Shown: piece by piece, positions 38,313 through 51,600 of the stretch
How positions within the stretch are numbered: position 1 is the stretch's first letter
Layout of the letters: each line of letters starts with the position of its first letter
DNA from: Oreocharis arfaki
Taxonomy: Eukaryota > Chordata > Aves > Passeriformes > Paramythiidae
Direction: 5' to 3'
Length of the DNA stretch: 64,000 nucleotides
NCBI GenBank assembly: GCA_013398015.1
Contig: VZRR01011629.1
Location: forward strand, 1-64,000
The notes under the pieces: generated by a model
Databases searched by the model: none
The model's input: the letters and a program-made list of their open reading frames with translations, nothing else
Told to the model about the DNA's origin: nothing
Program-made: the position numbers and the translations under genes

Positions 38313-38480
38313 GAATATATATATATATATAATCTATATAAAATATACATAATGTATTTGTAATTATAAATAAAATAATATTTATACAATAATATTATAT
38401 AACATTATCATATTAAATAATATATAATAATATAATATTTACATTATACATTATAAGATATATATAATATATTTTCTATA
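38313..38480. repeat. AT-only tract
   Basis: About 170 bp built almost entirely of A and T, with TA dinucleotide runs and imperfect AATATATAAT-type repeats that can form hairpins. It is a likely length-variable and hard-to-sequence site. Confidence 0.85.
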
Positions 38481-39545
38481 TTCTTAGATCATCCATAAAA
38501 ATCTTTACAGAAACCACAAGATCCAAAGTTTTACCCACAGAGCTAAAATCAGGCATCAATCAGCAGTTCTATTAAGTATGTAAATGTGCATACACAGTAT
38601 CACTCTAAATGGTCAGGCAATCACCTCTTTTGAATCAGGCACAATAAGAGGAGACATTCCTGGATGGGAGCACACAGGGAAGGACTTACAGGTCAGAGAG
38701 GAAATAATTATAGGTCCTACTGTGTTGTAACTGCAGTTTTGCCTCTCTTCCTCTCTTGTGCCACAGGTGACAGAAGGCAGCTGCCTCCCAGTGCTGCTTG
38801 AGGGGATTGAGCTTTCCAGAAGCAGCTCAATAACCTCAGCCATTCCCCACCACAATGCTACTGATGAAACACACTGATGGATACCAGATGCAATTACTGC
38901 AAACAGACCCTATTTCTACTTCAAATGATGCATAAACAGTTTCTATTTGGGGGTGGCAAAGTTATAGAAGTGTTTATGTTACTTAACTTTGATGGCCAGC
39001 CTATCTCAACATTAAAAATAAACAGCAACAAAGACAAAGAATTTATTTTATGCCAAAAAGATCACAGGTAGCTCTGCTTACATCAGGCTTTCTAGGTATA
39101 ATACTAGTAGCACAAGGATGTATTTTCTTTCTAAGAAGCATCCCACCTCATGAAAAATGTGGAATCCTCCCCTGTATTCACCACTACAGCTGGTTTGAGA
39201 TATTCCTCACATAAATTTTCAAGTTTTGGCCTACAAAACTGTACATGATTGACAGAAATTTCAGCTGAAATCTTTAAGTAACCACCAGAATTCTCCACAG
39301 AAAGCAGGCATTTTCAGGAAAAAAAATATCAGTCAAAAATAGCTCTGTATCAAGAACAGTTTCGCTGGGAAATTTCCAGCAAGCTGTTTTCAGAAATACA
39401 GGCTCAAGACTTGACAGGTTTTGAGAGGTACATAACACTGAATAGGCCTTCTTCTAGTATCCTACTACTAGGAGTATCCAGGATTTCAAAAGTGGAAGGA
39501 TGTAGTTCTCACCAGTAACAGAATACACAAATTCTAACAAATTAC

Positions 39546-39621
39546 CTTTCTTTGCATTAGAAAGTTCAAGACTTTCCACTAAGCTGGCACGGGGAACCAG
39601 ATAACACGTACTGGCTTTCTT
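39546..39621 (-). CDS. NCKAP5: NCKAP5 small (76-nt) exon
   Basis: A strong acceptor (CTCCCTTTGTGTTTCAG) and a donor AAAG|GTAATT bound 76 nt on the minus strand. It begins at phase 0, matching the donor of the 56068-55891 exon, and leaves one base that joins AG at the 33031 acceptor to form a glutamate codon. It encodes residues 1405-1429, KKASTCYLVPRASLVESLEL followed by SNAKK, a plausible amphipathic segment containing a basic PRAS site. It is easily overlooked because the frame also opens across both splice sites. The three-way phase agreement and good splice sites support it. It may be alternatively spliced. Confidence 0.8.
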
Positions 39622-42600
39622 CTGAAACACAAAGGGAGTACAGTTTTTCCTAGCATTTTGAAACAAGACAGATTAAAAATTAATAGATTTTCTTTTTTTT
39701 CTTCTCAGAAGAATATTTCAAATGTAAAGAGGTCCCTACAAAATTCTTTCAAAAGTTAATAAACATCTTTAAGCTACATGTGGCATTGGCAGGAAGAACT
39801 TCAACTACAGATGGCAAAACAGATCTCTTTATTTGCACATCCTTCTCTTCATATGCAATGCTAAAGCAACCACAAAAAAAAAAAGAAATGTATTTCTGCC
39901 AAATCAATGTCAATTTTAAGATTATTCCTTCTGGGTTTACACTATAATTTGATCCAATTAGTCAAATATGAGTGCATTATTGTTTTCTATCTAGATCTGA
40001 GGTGCAATCAGTGTGCAAAATTAAAGAACCCAAAGGCTATCCGAGGTAAAACTAGAAAAGACCCAAGTTTTCACAGCCCTACACTCCCATGGGTACTGCA
40101 CTGGTGGCATGGGATTATTTCCAAAATATACTAAGGAAGGATAAATGGGAGGAAGAAAGGGCTGAGTATTTTCAAATGATGGAACTTCATTCATGGCTAC
40201 TTGAATCTGGGATTATAATTTACGCCTATTTATAATAACAATAACAATAAACTAAATAAATACAGACTTTGCCAACTTATTCAGTGCTCTTTCTATTTTC
40301 TTCCTAGTTATACTTTATTTTGCAAAACCCACAAACTTCAATATGTCATTTATCCAATAATTTGTCAGTTGTCTTCACAGTTCTCCGTGACCACAATCCC
40401 ATCTGAAGTGTATTTTCTGAGTTGAAACAGCTAATTCCTGCCTCATTTTAATTCCAGTCCCATCTTAAAATACATTTCCACTAGTAAGTCAAAAGATTAG
40501 TTTTAATTATTAGAGAATACTAATGATCTTGTACGCCAATTTAGCAGTTATCTATGGACTTTTTTTTTTTTCAACAAATGCTTCCTATGCTCCTCCAGGC
40601 ATTTAGATCTGATCCCTGCATGCTTATAATGGTGGCAAGCTATGTGGAATAGGGTTTTTACAGAGGACAGAATGAGCTGGAAAAAGAACTTGGATAATTT
40701 TTTGAATTTGTTACTTGACACTTCTCAATGTCTATTGAATACAAAGGTCTACAGGCAGTTTTCCAGTTGGGGAAGTCCCCACAACCAATGACACCTGGAA
40801 TTATGTCTCTTGTATTACACTGTTATATTTTCTTTCTAAAAATCTACTCACTGTTCTCAGGAGACAGGATATTAGGAATAGATATAATTTTAGTCCTACT
40901 AGAAAAGATATATTGAGACTTATAATTCATTTGAAGAGCAACTTGAAGCTCTGTGTAAAAGGTAATCAAATGAAGACCTGATTCAGCCTGGCTATCAATG
41001 AGGCCAGCCTAGAAATTCTTTGGGGAGCTATTCCTCTTTTCTGGCTGTAAATCCCCCTTTGGCTTTGCACTGCCAATCAGCCTTACAACTTCACAACCGT
41101 CTTTGAGAAAGCTATAGATGAGTAACAGCTGAGAAGATGGAGAAGTCCTCACATCTCAAGCAAGGTGTGAATGCAAGGTAAACAACAGGTCTGCTGCAAT
41201 GCAGGAATGTGGCTTTCCCAGGCTTTTTCACAGAGCAAAGCCTTCTGTTTCCCTTAGAGCCCTGAAATGTGAAGGTTGGGAGCCAGCAATCACACAGTCT
41301 CAGGAACACTTTCCTGGGGAAGGCTCATTCAAGGCATGGATGGATGCTCCCCTTCATCTGCCATCCTCTAACAGGAAAGACACATCCCAGCTCTCAGAAA
41401 TCCTGCCTGTAAGTAGCAAATCCCAAGAAAGGATGATTTGTTATTCAGCCAGGTGCGAAGGGCTGCCTCAGCCATGCCTTTTCCATGTAACCACAGGCCT
41501 TTGTCTCTCTTTCTTTCTGCCCCAGTTCTTCACATTAAAACAGAGCTAATCCACTTCTCCATCACTGGAGTGCTGCCATGAGGATAAAGAACGTAGATGT
41601 TTGGCAGCCAGTGCATAACCAACCTGCAATTCCTGCCATGAATAACCCTTGTGTAGAGATCCCTCCACTCAGCTTTTCTGGAGGTTGTTCAGGAATTAAC
41701 AGCAAGCTGCAAAATACTTACAAGTAGCATTAGGATTGGGGTTTTGCTGATATTATTAGAAGCAGCTGGTTTATTTTAAGAATAACTGCATTAAAGCACA
41801 GTTAGAGAAGTGAAGAGGTCAGACTTAGCATCTCAGAGACATGGGCTGCACATGGTGCCCAAGGGAGCCTTTGGCTGTTCCATGTAGGGTTTCTGTTCAC
41901 TGATGGCTGTGCTGGAGGCATTTGAGGATAACGGGATGGAAGCACTGATTTACTTGCTGTTAAGCAACTCTCTTATAAATTGGAGTTCGGTTTCACTCAC
42001 ATTGAGATACTTACTTTGATTTTCTATTCCCAACAGAAAGGAGTAGGGATAGTGCTTTAAGCATAAATGCTGTCTCTGGTAAACATGGTCCAATTTCTAA
42101 GTACATGGGAAGCTTTGGGTTTTGCAAATGCACTAGAGAAAATATTATATTTATTTTGCAACATCACTGCTTTTTGTTTGTTAGTACAAAAAATACTGAA
42201 ATTTAAGCCACATGAATATTAAATGAAGCTTTAAGTTATTTATTTTTAGTTTTGCCCTGCAGATGGCTTTACTTAAGGGTACTGCTAACAAACACTTAAA
42301 AATATACATGCATGCCTAAAACAAACTGATTTTATTTCTTAATTAATGAAAACTGATTACCAGAGTGAATGCAGAGAGCTTTAAGTAGCTTTTAGGTGCA
42401 CTATAATCCTTCTGTTCTGGTACCCAAGTTCAGCTCCTCCAAACCAGCTGAACCAACGTGGAACTAACTGCAGGCAAGCAGGAGCTGGTAAGAAACCATT
42501 ATGATTTGAAGCCAGAAGAATGAACTGAGATTTTTTTTCAGGAAATCTATTTTTTGCAAAAAATGTGTGCCATGCTACATGGTGCTACAAAAACACCATT

Positions 42601-45600
42601 AGAATGACCACTTTGAAACATCATACTGCACTTCTTGGCCTCTTAAAGATAGGAAGTAGAGAAATTATCCGCTGTAAATATATTGGTTGATTTCCTTTTC
42701 TTTTCTTAACAGTGAATTGTCCAAACACTGAGAAATTGAGTTCACCTAGTATTAAAAACTATGCACTAATTGCATAGGTATTACTTCTCTCTTAATTTTT
42801 TTTGAAGAGTCTGTTTTTCTATGATCTCCAATGATGACTAATAGCATAATTCTATGTCAACAATTCAGGTGTCAGACTGAAGACATGAATCAAAGCTCAA
42901 ACTCAATTAAAAACAGCAAGAAAATTAGGAATAGGCATCCTACTCTCAGAGCGAGAATCTGGAAATGCATATGCCAATACAGCTCAAGCTTAATTGATAA
43001 TTCAGGTAAAAATGTATTTTTCATAAAAGTTCTACTAGATTTCACTGTAGAAAAGGAGCACAAAGTCCCTGTGAGCACAGATGAAACACATGTCTAAAAT
43101 AACTCAACACATCCTCACTCAATATGCCATTCAGTTTGCTCAGTTGCACTTCAGGTATATGAATGAATGGGAAATGCATGACTGAAACTTCATGCACACA
43201 TCCACAGATGGCCCTTGCCAGGAGCAAAAAACATGTAAAGTAGAAAAGTTTCAAACAGAAGGATTCACGCTGCTGTAGAGAATACCGGCGTGTACTGTCC
43301 TGTAAGAGGTAGGATAATCAGGCACAGTGCTGATTTGAGTGATAAAAATGAATATAGATTGGGCTAGACTGTAAAGTACTGTAAATCAACACAGGAGCAT
43401 TAACTTCAGAGTCGAAGAACCCGGCCATCCCGTTTAATTGACATTTTAAGCCTGAATGAGACCAGCAGGTTCTCAGTATCTTGAATAATAATTAGACTGT
43501 ATCCTATATATAATGCATAAAGAGACACACTTCTCATTCTAGTGATAAAATTTGGTATTTCTAGGTGAATAAATGTAATGACAAAGAAGGAAATTAACAG
43601 CAAATCACTGTGGCTAATAAGGAAGTGTTGATCCAAAATATTAATTCTCTCCACAAAGGGAAGACAAGCTAGACAGTAGGCTGCAGCAGAGCTGTAGAAG
43701 AATTGGCAATTAGACAAATGCTGTGTATACTATCTTTAAAGTACAAAGAAATGATTTGTCTTTGCCAGACTGTGAAGAAGGTAAGCTGACATAAATTAGA
43801 AGACATTAATGGATGTTAGTTTCTTATTATTCACATCAGCAAGGTTCTCCATCATCTTCACAGAATACAAGTACCAACTAGAAAAATGCACAGAAAGCTT
43901 CACTCTGTTATCATAGGCCCCTCCAGACCATTATTTCAAAATCAATCCCTGCAGCAATGCCCAGATGCCAAACAAGTCAAGAACCCAGAACAGCTGACAC
44001 TATTCATCCCACTTCTAGTGGTCCAAGCACACACACCGCCATTCCTCTCTCAGCTCTCTCCGTCCTGCAGAGCAGCTTGTTCACCTCCTCACCCATACAA
44101 AAACCATGCAAAAAAACCCAGCTGTTTATTTTAATAAAATTCCACTGAGAATATGCAGAGCAACTCAATAGAAGGAAAGGATATTTAGTCAGCTTTATGC
44201 ACCAGTGTGAATGTTTCTGATGAGCAAGGCCTGGAAAGGTAATTAAGGCTGTTGCACACTGCCCTGGAAGGCCACTCAACAGCGGGACCACACCAAATCT
44301 TCAGCAACACGAATATTGCAGCATAACCACAGGAGACTGCTAAATGTTGTGTGAAGTCTCCCAAAGAAATGGCACACTGGACAGGGACTGATGTAGAACA
44401 ATATCCTTGAAGATTTAAAAAACTTGACTGAGGAGGTCCCTGAGGAGGACTTCCAACCTAGGGGGATGTTTCTACATACAGGACAGTCAGTTGTTCTTGC
44501 AATGCCTGCTAGTTATTAAATCAGATTTCCCATCAGTGATGATTCATTTTAGCTGCTCTGGTTCAGAAAAGTAAGTAAACAACAGCCACAGGTCATTTCA
44601 ATGGTGTTGAAGGATCAGAAAATGAAGATTTTGGAGTACAAAAGGGGAAGAATAGTGCTTGATAATTGCATGGAAATGTAAATGCTTTGGGGAAATTACA
44701 TGGAGGCAGAAAATGGCATAAATTTAGAGTGACTGGCTGAGGTATTTTGTTAAGTAAAAGTACAAATGAAACTGCTTTTTACCCAGTTGAGCTCAGCTCT
44801 GTTTGCATACTTCCACCCGTGCCTCCTGCCTCTATGGAAAGACCATGGTAGAAAAGATTGTGATGGACTCTCACATCTTCCAGGACACTCGTGGCAATAG
44901 AATGTGAGGTTTTTTGTTTTGATTTTTTTTTTTAAATGAACAAGTTTGGGTCCCAGCACTGCTAGAGGCAAGCAGTTTATTTTACTATTTGTTAATTCAT
45001 CATTGTTCTAGCAGTTGGGAACCTAATCCTTTGGATTAACAGCCAAAGTGGAAGCTGGTTAGAGACGGCAAGTGAGCAAATTTTTAAGTTGCCTGCTATG
45101 CTGAACTCCCATTTCAAGGCTCCAGCACATTTGCCAAGCAATACAGCCAGCACCTACCGATCCAACACCGACCTCTCAGCTTCCACATGCACACAGGGCT
45201 TCGGTCAACAGCTTTGTTATGAAGTCCAAATAAATCCATGCATACTTGTACCATTGCTCTATAGGGGGTTCATGAAAAATCTAATACCTTATCACAACTT
45301 GTATCAAATGGAACATTTTGCAGATGTGAAATAGGAACAGACCCAGGCTGGAAATGGATTCAGTGATAACTGGTTTTGCTTGATGACTTTTGCAGACAGC
45401 AACCTCACATGTAGAGACTTCTAGGCAATCCACAGCTTTGCTGGGTGGTGATGGGGAAGATAAAGCAAACAATTTTCCTTTATCTGAAAATGTGTAAATG
45501 AATGATTCAACTGCTATATCACTGATAAGATGATTGCTAAATGGTTCTTCTCAACTTCTCTCAATGGCCCGATGAAAGGAATTAATGCTGACAGTGATAA

Positions 45601-48600
45601 ATTGTTTTCTCAGGCACTGAGACTTCATGACAAGAGGATTTCTTCTGAGGTCAGAAGACTCTATATCAGTTGAATATTGTCCTTCATTACATGCATTGGA
45701 GGCACCCAATGATTTGCTGGGCATATAAGCAACTTGTGGCTTATCCCTTTGCCTCTCCACAGTGATTGGATCACCTCTCTTTACTGAATGCATAGTCTAT
45801 AATACAGATCAGTTTGCTCACCATCTTTCCTCTCTCATTTATCCAGTTACATTTATCTCAGTAATCCATTACAGACCTCATATAATCTGTCTCCAGGTTT
45901 TGAGGGTTCCTTAATGTAAATGTGTTTGCTCAAATATATCAGACTTAATGGACATGCTTTAGGATGATGCATGTCCAATTTAATGTATTTACCACATTAA
46001 TCAAGCTTGTTTCCTTCGCATCTATTTCAATTCCCCAGGAATGAGAAAACATGAATTTAATAGCTGTTTACTTAGTACCTCAGTAAAAACACCCAAAGTT
46101 TTAGTAGTTTACATAATGGTGGACAAAACCAAGAGTTTGGTTTGGCAGAGGGAGGTGTCCATTTTTTTTTCTCTCACTGGAAACTTGGTACAAGCTTATT
46201 AAATAAGCAGAGGGACTGCTGTTGTTTTCATCAAGCTTTGGAATAAGACATTGGATAATTTATATAACTAAGCACTATGAGTATGTACATTAAATGGCAC
46301 ATTCAGAAATGAAATTCGAAACATACTTTCCCAGTTCCAGTGTTCATCAGATCTAGATTTCAGAAAGAAACCAAGAGGAAAAACAAAAGGCAGATTGCAC
46401 TGGAGCAAGGATCTGTTGGTTAGAAATGGTTCCTGGTATGGATACAGAAAGGCAGGCTCTGAATGGTAGTCTGGATTTGTGGGGAGTCACACAATCAGCA
46501 ATACTGAGGTACCACACAGGCAGTAGAGTTACCACCAGTTTCAAATGATGCAGGTGAACAAACAGGGGGAGAAAGCTGAGAAAGGAAAATGAATACATTT
46601 GTGGGAAAAACATCCATAAGAACCAGGAAGAAAAGAGGAGCCAGAAACAAGTTTATCTGGAGCACTAGTAAGAATGCAGGTCCTTCTCATAGAAAACTCT
46701 GTTTATGAAATGTGTTTTCTTATTTTCATATATATAATTTTATAGTGTGGCTACTGGGTCCTGAATAAAACAATATCAGAATATAACAGCCAAGGTTATC
46801 ATCTTTAGTATTTGATATGTCAATACAAACAATTGCAATGCTGACATTTCATTTTAAGTCAAACCCACTTCTATCTGCAATGTTCCATGTTCTACCTTTG
46901 CTATCAGTATATCTTTAAAATTGCTATCAAGGAGCTAGCAACTTATCTATAAAACTTGCTGTGAAGGACTTTTCTGGTTTCTACTGAAAATGCAGTTTAA
47001 TCACTTTGCAGCATATAAGCCTTAAAGGAGGGTATTTTAAAACACAATGCAACATATAAAATACCCACTACACTTCCTCTCTGGAGCATGAAGCATCTGA
47101 GGGGCTCTCTAAAGAAGACAAATCTCTAAAAAGTTTCTTAAAAGAAAAAAAAGTTTCTCCCTTTTTCTGACCAGATTGCCTTTAAATTGCGCTGCAAAAC
47201 CCTTCTGAAAGGTTGTTCTTGGAAAGCAGAAAAAAGGATGATAAAGCCTGCCATAAGGCAGATGATTATCAAGAACTTTAATGGAATTGAGCGCTGGGCT
47301 ACAGCAGAGCCACAAAAGAATCCCTTGACCTCAGTGTGTGTTTTTGTTCTGGCACAAAGCAGCAAAGTCTACAGTGCACTTTTAATGTTGCTTTGATTGT
47401 GTGTAAGCCCAACCCTCTACCTAGCTAGAGACTTTTCAAAACCCTTTTTAGTCTCTGAAGGCATTTGCTCTGTATTATCTACAAGGTTCCCATTTAACAC
47501 TGGATGAATCCATTTTGAACAACTGACTTGGACCTCTAATGAAAATTTGACAAAAATTAGTTCCAAGTTCTTCTTCAAAGTTTCAAAAATTCTGGCTACA
47601 TTTATCTTCAGAACCTTCGTCCAGCTCTGAATTTCACTTGAAATTCTCCAAACAAACAACAGGGGTTAATGCACAGCTAGGTAATTTCTTTCCAGGAACT
47701 GTGAGTCTTTCTATTGTGGATTCTAACCCCAGCCTGCCTCAGGGATTTAACTCCCCACACAACTTCAGTAGGAAGTACCTTGTGCTTCCAGTGGAGCAGG
47801 CAGTACCAATAACACCCAGATGTATTTTGGATTGCTACTACCAATTCTCCTTTTATCAACCCACAAGCAAACTGCAGGTCTATTCACATTGTTAAAATCT
47901 ATTTTTTTTTTACCAGACCTGTTATTTTGATGACAAAATCTACCTGCAGTGATGCCCCTGATGTCAAAACTCAACAGACTTTTACTAAACAATGAATCTG
48001 GCCTTTTAGCTCAATCAGTGACATATTAAACACAACATTTGAGATTATAAGCTTTCCAGTTCAATAAAACAATTTCTTTAGATGAACTGTCCATACTTTC
48101 ATGTACTCCCTGAACTTCAGTGCTTTAGACCAGAAGTGTTTGTTCGATTCACTTGTGTTGCTAAACGTCTGCTGGAAATCCACTATGGAGAACAAACATA
48201 TTCACACATAGAAATATCTGTGACAAAAAAAGAAACCCTCTTTCTTTGTGTTGAAACCTGAGTATAAATTTAAGAACAGACTTGAAACTTTCTCAGACAC
48301 TTCTCATCAGCCTATTTATGCTGAGGCTGTGTTTTATGTGAAGCTTGAGTATATCATTAGCAAAAAGCTTATTCCATGCTGACTTGTTCCACTAGCAAAT
48401 TTGCCTCCCATTTTGGGTAACAAAGAGAAAAGGAAACTGGAGCCAGAAACTTTATCATCATGCAACTTTCAAGCTGGGGTTTGATAAATCACTGAGAAAA
48501 TGGCACATTCAGTCTTTCCCTCCAGCCTCAGCACAGGTTCATACCAACACTGAAGAATGATACGATTAATTACAACCAAATTTTCTGTTCATTACAGACA

Positions 48601-51600
48601 TATTCCCAAAAAGAAAGCAGCCTGTTAATTTCTGTATACCCAAAAATACTGTTGCTGCATACCCTAGTATTCCCATGAGAAGTTGTCTGCAAGAAGGAAT
48701 TTTCAGTAATTAGCAATTGTTTGCTCGTGCCATGGATTTTTGATTTTTCCCTTGAAGCTGTTTATCAATGAATATTCTTAATGCATTATAATTAATACAA
48801 TCACACTTTTACAGGAGTAGCTGCTAATTTGAAACAGTACTTGAAATAGGAAACATTGAACTTTTAAACAAATGCTTTGCTCAAGATGTCCAATTATTAC
48901 ATTCTGTATGTAAAGGTGTCATCTGTAACTGCCTTGTAAGTTTTTGGGCCATTGTGACAATGGGGAAATTCAAGACAAATAATGACACTTCTCCCTTGGG
49001 GGGAACAGAAATCTTTTTCTTTGTAAAATGAAGGCTTTTTTTTTAATGTTTACATGGGAACAATACTGTCAGGAGCTTGACACATCATCTGTGCATTCAA
49101 TAAAGGAATTTTATTTATAGGAACACTTGAAGGCCCTGCTGTACCTGTCTGAGCTGGGGAGTCTCTCATGACATGAGGGGGAAGCCAACCTTTTTATCAT
49201 GTCCTTCCTCTTACTAGGTACTTTAGCATTTTCCACTTCATCCCTCTTTCAAAACACAACTACTTTATTGCAAAGGTCTTGAGGAAAGAGCTCTGAAGGC
49301 AACTGGACCTCAAAGGGATACTCATGGATCCTTGGGTCTGCTGTCTGTGGGGATGGGAGCACTGGCAGCATCTGTGCTGCCAGGGCCACGTTTGGCTTCC
49401 TCACTGACACTACAGCAAAGGCATCCAGGGTGTAACATATTTTACAAAACTTTCAAAATGGTTTAAATATATTTTGAAGAACAGTATAGCACAATATAAA
49501 TGAGTGCTTCGTATGGAAATGATCACGTGTTCCTGGGATATAAGCATATGAGGAGGGAACTGTACGTAACTGGGCATTGTTGCCTTCTTTCAAATGAGCA
49601 AATCTGAAGAGCCAGCAAAATACTTAACTTGGTTTAGATCAGCATCTGACAATTAAAAACCTAGCAGCTGGTATTTTACATGTTTTCTGATTTACACACC
49701 TAGGAATATCTCACTATTAGAACGTGATGAACCAGGATTGTCTCACACAACACCCACCCAGAAGACTGTCATTAGTACCTCATTAATTACTTAACTGGGC
49801 AGGACTGATGTCAGTTTGGTTACTTTAGTGACAACGACAGCAACACGTGTTTTTCCTGCTATATAAAAACCATTTTCCCTGCTCAATCATGGCCTTTCTA
49901 TGTCTTCTATACGTTCAGCTCTAAGTCTGTTTTGATCAAACCCATGCATTAAAATACAGCAAAAAACACACAGTCAACTTTGTTGTCTGGGAAAACACTG
50001 GGGAATGGCTTTTAGCTGAAGGAGAGTGGATTTAGGAATTAGTAAGAAATTCTTTACTATAAGAGTGGTGAGGCCATGGAACAAGTTAGTGAGAGAGGCT
50101 GTGGCTGCACAGAGTTTCAGCAGGAAAAAAACCCAGTATCTTTCTATGAAAACTTTTGTATCAGAAAAATGCCAGAACCTCTATGAAGGAATTTTAAAAG
50201 CATCTGACAACCTGCTCCATAACCACTATGTTCTGTCAGAGACTCAGATTTGGTGCCTGTGGGAGGAGCAAAATATGAAGACTCTCAAAAGCCAGCAGCA
50301 CAATGTATTACAGGACCCAACAGCAAATAAAATATTGAAATACAGCAACTAGGCCTCAGCCACAACTACCAATTACACTGATGAACACCAAGGATGCTCT
50401 GGAGACTTTTTAGGAAAAAATCTCTGTCAATAGTTGGGTTGGGTTTTTTTTCAGTATCTAGAGTGAAAAATTGAAACATTTCACATAATTCAAAGTAAAA
50501 GCTTTGAGAATTTTTGGAATGCAAGCAAAGTAATTATTTCAGCATGAGGAAAAATAATTTTGAATAATCTTAGGCAAGGTATTCTCTGCTGGGCAATTTT
50601 TGGTAACAGAAAATAAGTCCTTTATGTACAGAATGAGAGGCATGTATTTCTGTTTGCAGGGCTAGTGCCTGCCCACTCACAGAATGCCCTCAGAGCATTC
50701 ACATTGTACAAAGTTCTTGTTATTCAGTTGCTGTCATGGATCCAGATTATGGCTGAGTTCTCAGAGAGGGAAGAGTTTAGGGATCTTTCCTTCAGGTAAC
50801 ACAGCCAGAGTTTATTTGTCTGAATTTGGGACTGAAAGGGCTGTACAGGTCAATAAAGCATGCAAACATTTTCTTACTGCCCCCAGAAGAATTGTGTTTT
50901 GACATGATAGCTCTGTTTGGACTTGCTGGGTTGGCAGTACTGGTGAAATGAAAGAGATTCTGGCTAGAAAACATGGAATCAGATTTTAACTTTATAATGA
51001 AATTTTTTACTGCAGTCTCTATGTGCAAAGGGAACTTGCTAAAGGTGAGTTTTTCTTGTTCAGGCAGTTCCTTATATTGGTGACACACTGCTCTAATACA
51101 AACCTCAGACTTCTGGTTTATCCTCCATTGCCTACCAGATATTTTTACATGTACTCAGATTGAAAATGAGTACATGCCAATCACAAGGCAGGGTGGATGG
51201 TGCTACCTTTCTACAGCAAAGGCAACTTTATTTTCAATAACAGCTTTAAGGTCTTCTGAACAGACACCTGTTTGCTACTCCTTGCGGTGTAGTTTATCAC
51301 AGTAATTATTCTGCTATTCAAATTTTATTCTGACTTTGACTAATTCAAGCCCAGATGACAGAGTCACAGTTTGTCAGTATTACTCCCACTCAAGTGTCAT
51401 GCACAACTGTCCATGTGTAACCCACTAGTCTTGGAGGCTGAAATGATCCTTCATAACCAGATCCCAAGGCCCTCCAGCTGAGCATTGCATTGCCCACAAT
51501 GGTAATGGTGTGTAACAATCTCATGCATTTGATGAAATCTGGCTATCCAGGTGCTAAATGAAGGCTAAAGCTCACAGAAGGGGGAAAACAAATAAAGTAA

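Larger units (their letters stand above)
33032..39545 (-). other. NCKAP5: NCKAP5 intron (6.5 kb)
   Basis: Mostly unique AT-rich sequence between donor AAAG|GTAATT and the acceptor at 33032. It contains a short TTG repeat at 34920-34940 and the AT-only tract at 38313-38480. No mobile element or second gene was recognised. Confidence 0.7.

Noticed and set aside
47417..47659. Minus-strand 80-codon frame with helix-like sequence in the 16-kb intron.
   Set aside because: No acceptor and donor pair of the right phase, hydrophobic and tryptophan content unlike NCKAP5, and no family resemblance. Chance is the simplest reading.
50026..50352. Plus-strand 108-codon frame.
   Set aside because: Its first quarter is a CR1 fragment and the remainder shows no recognisable domain or splice signals.
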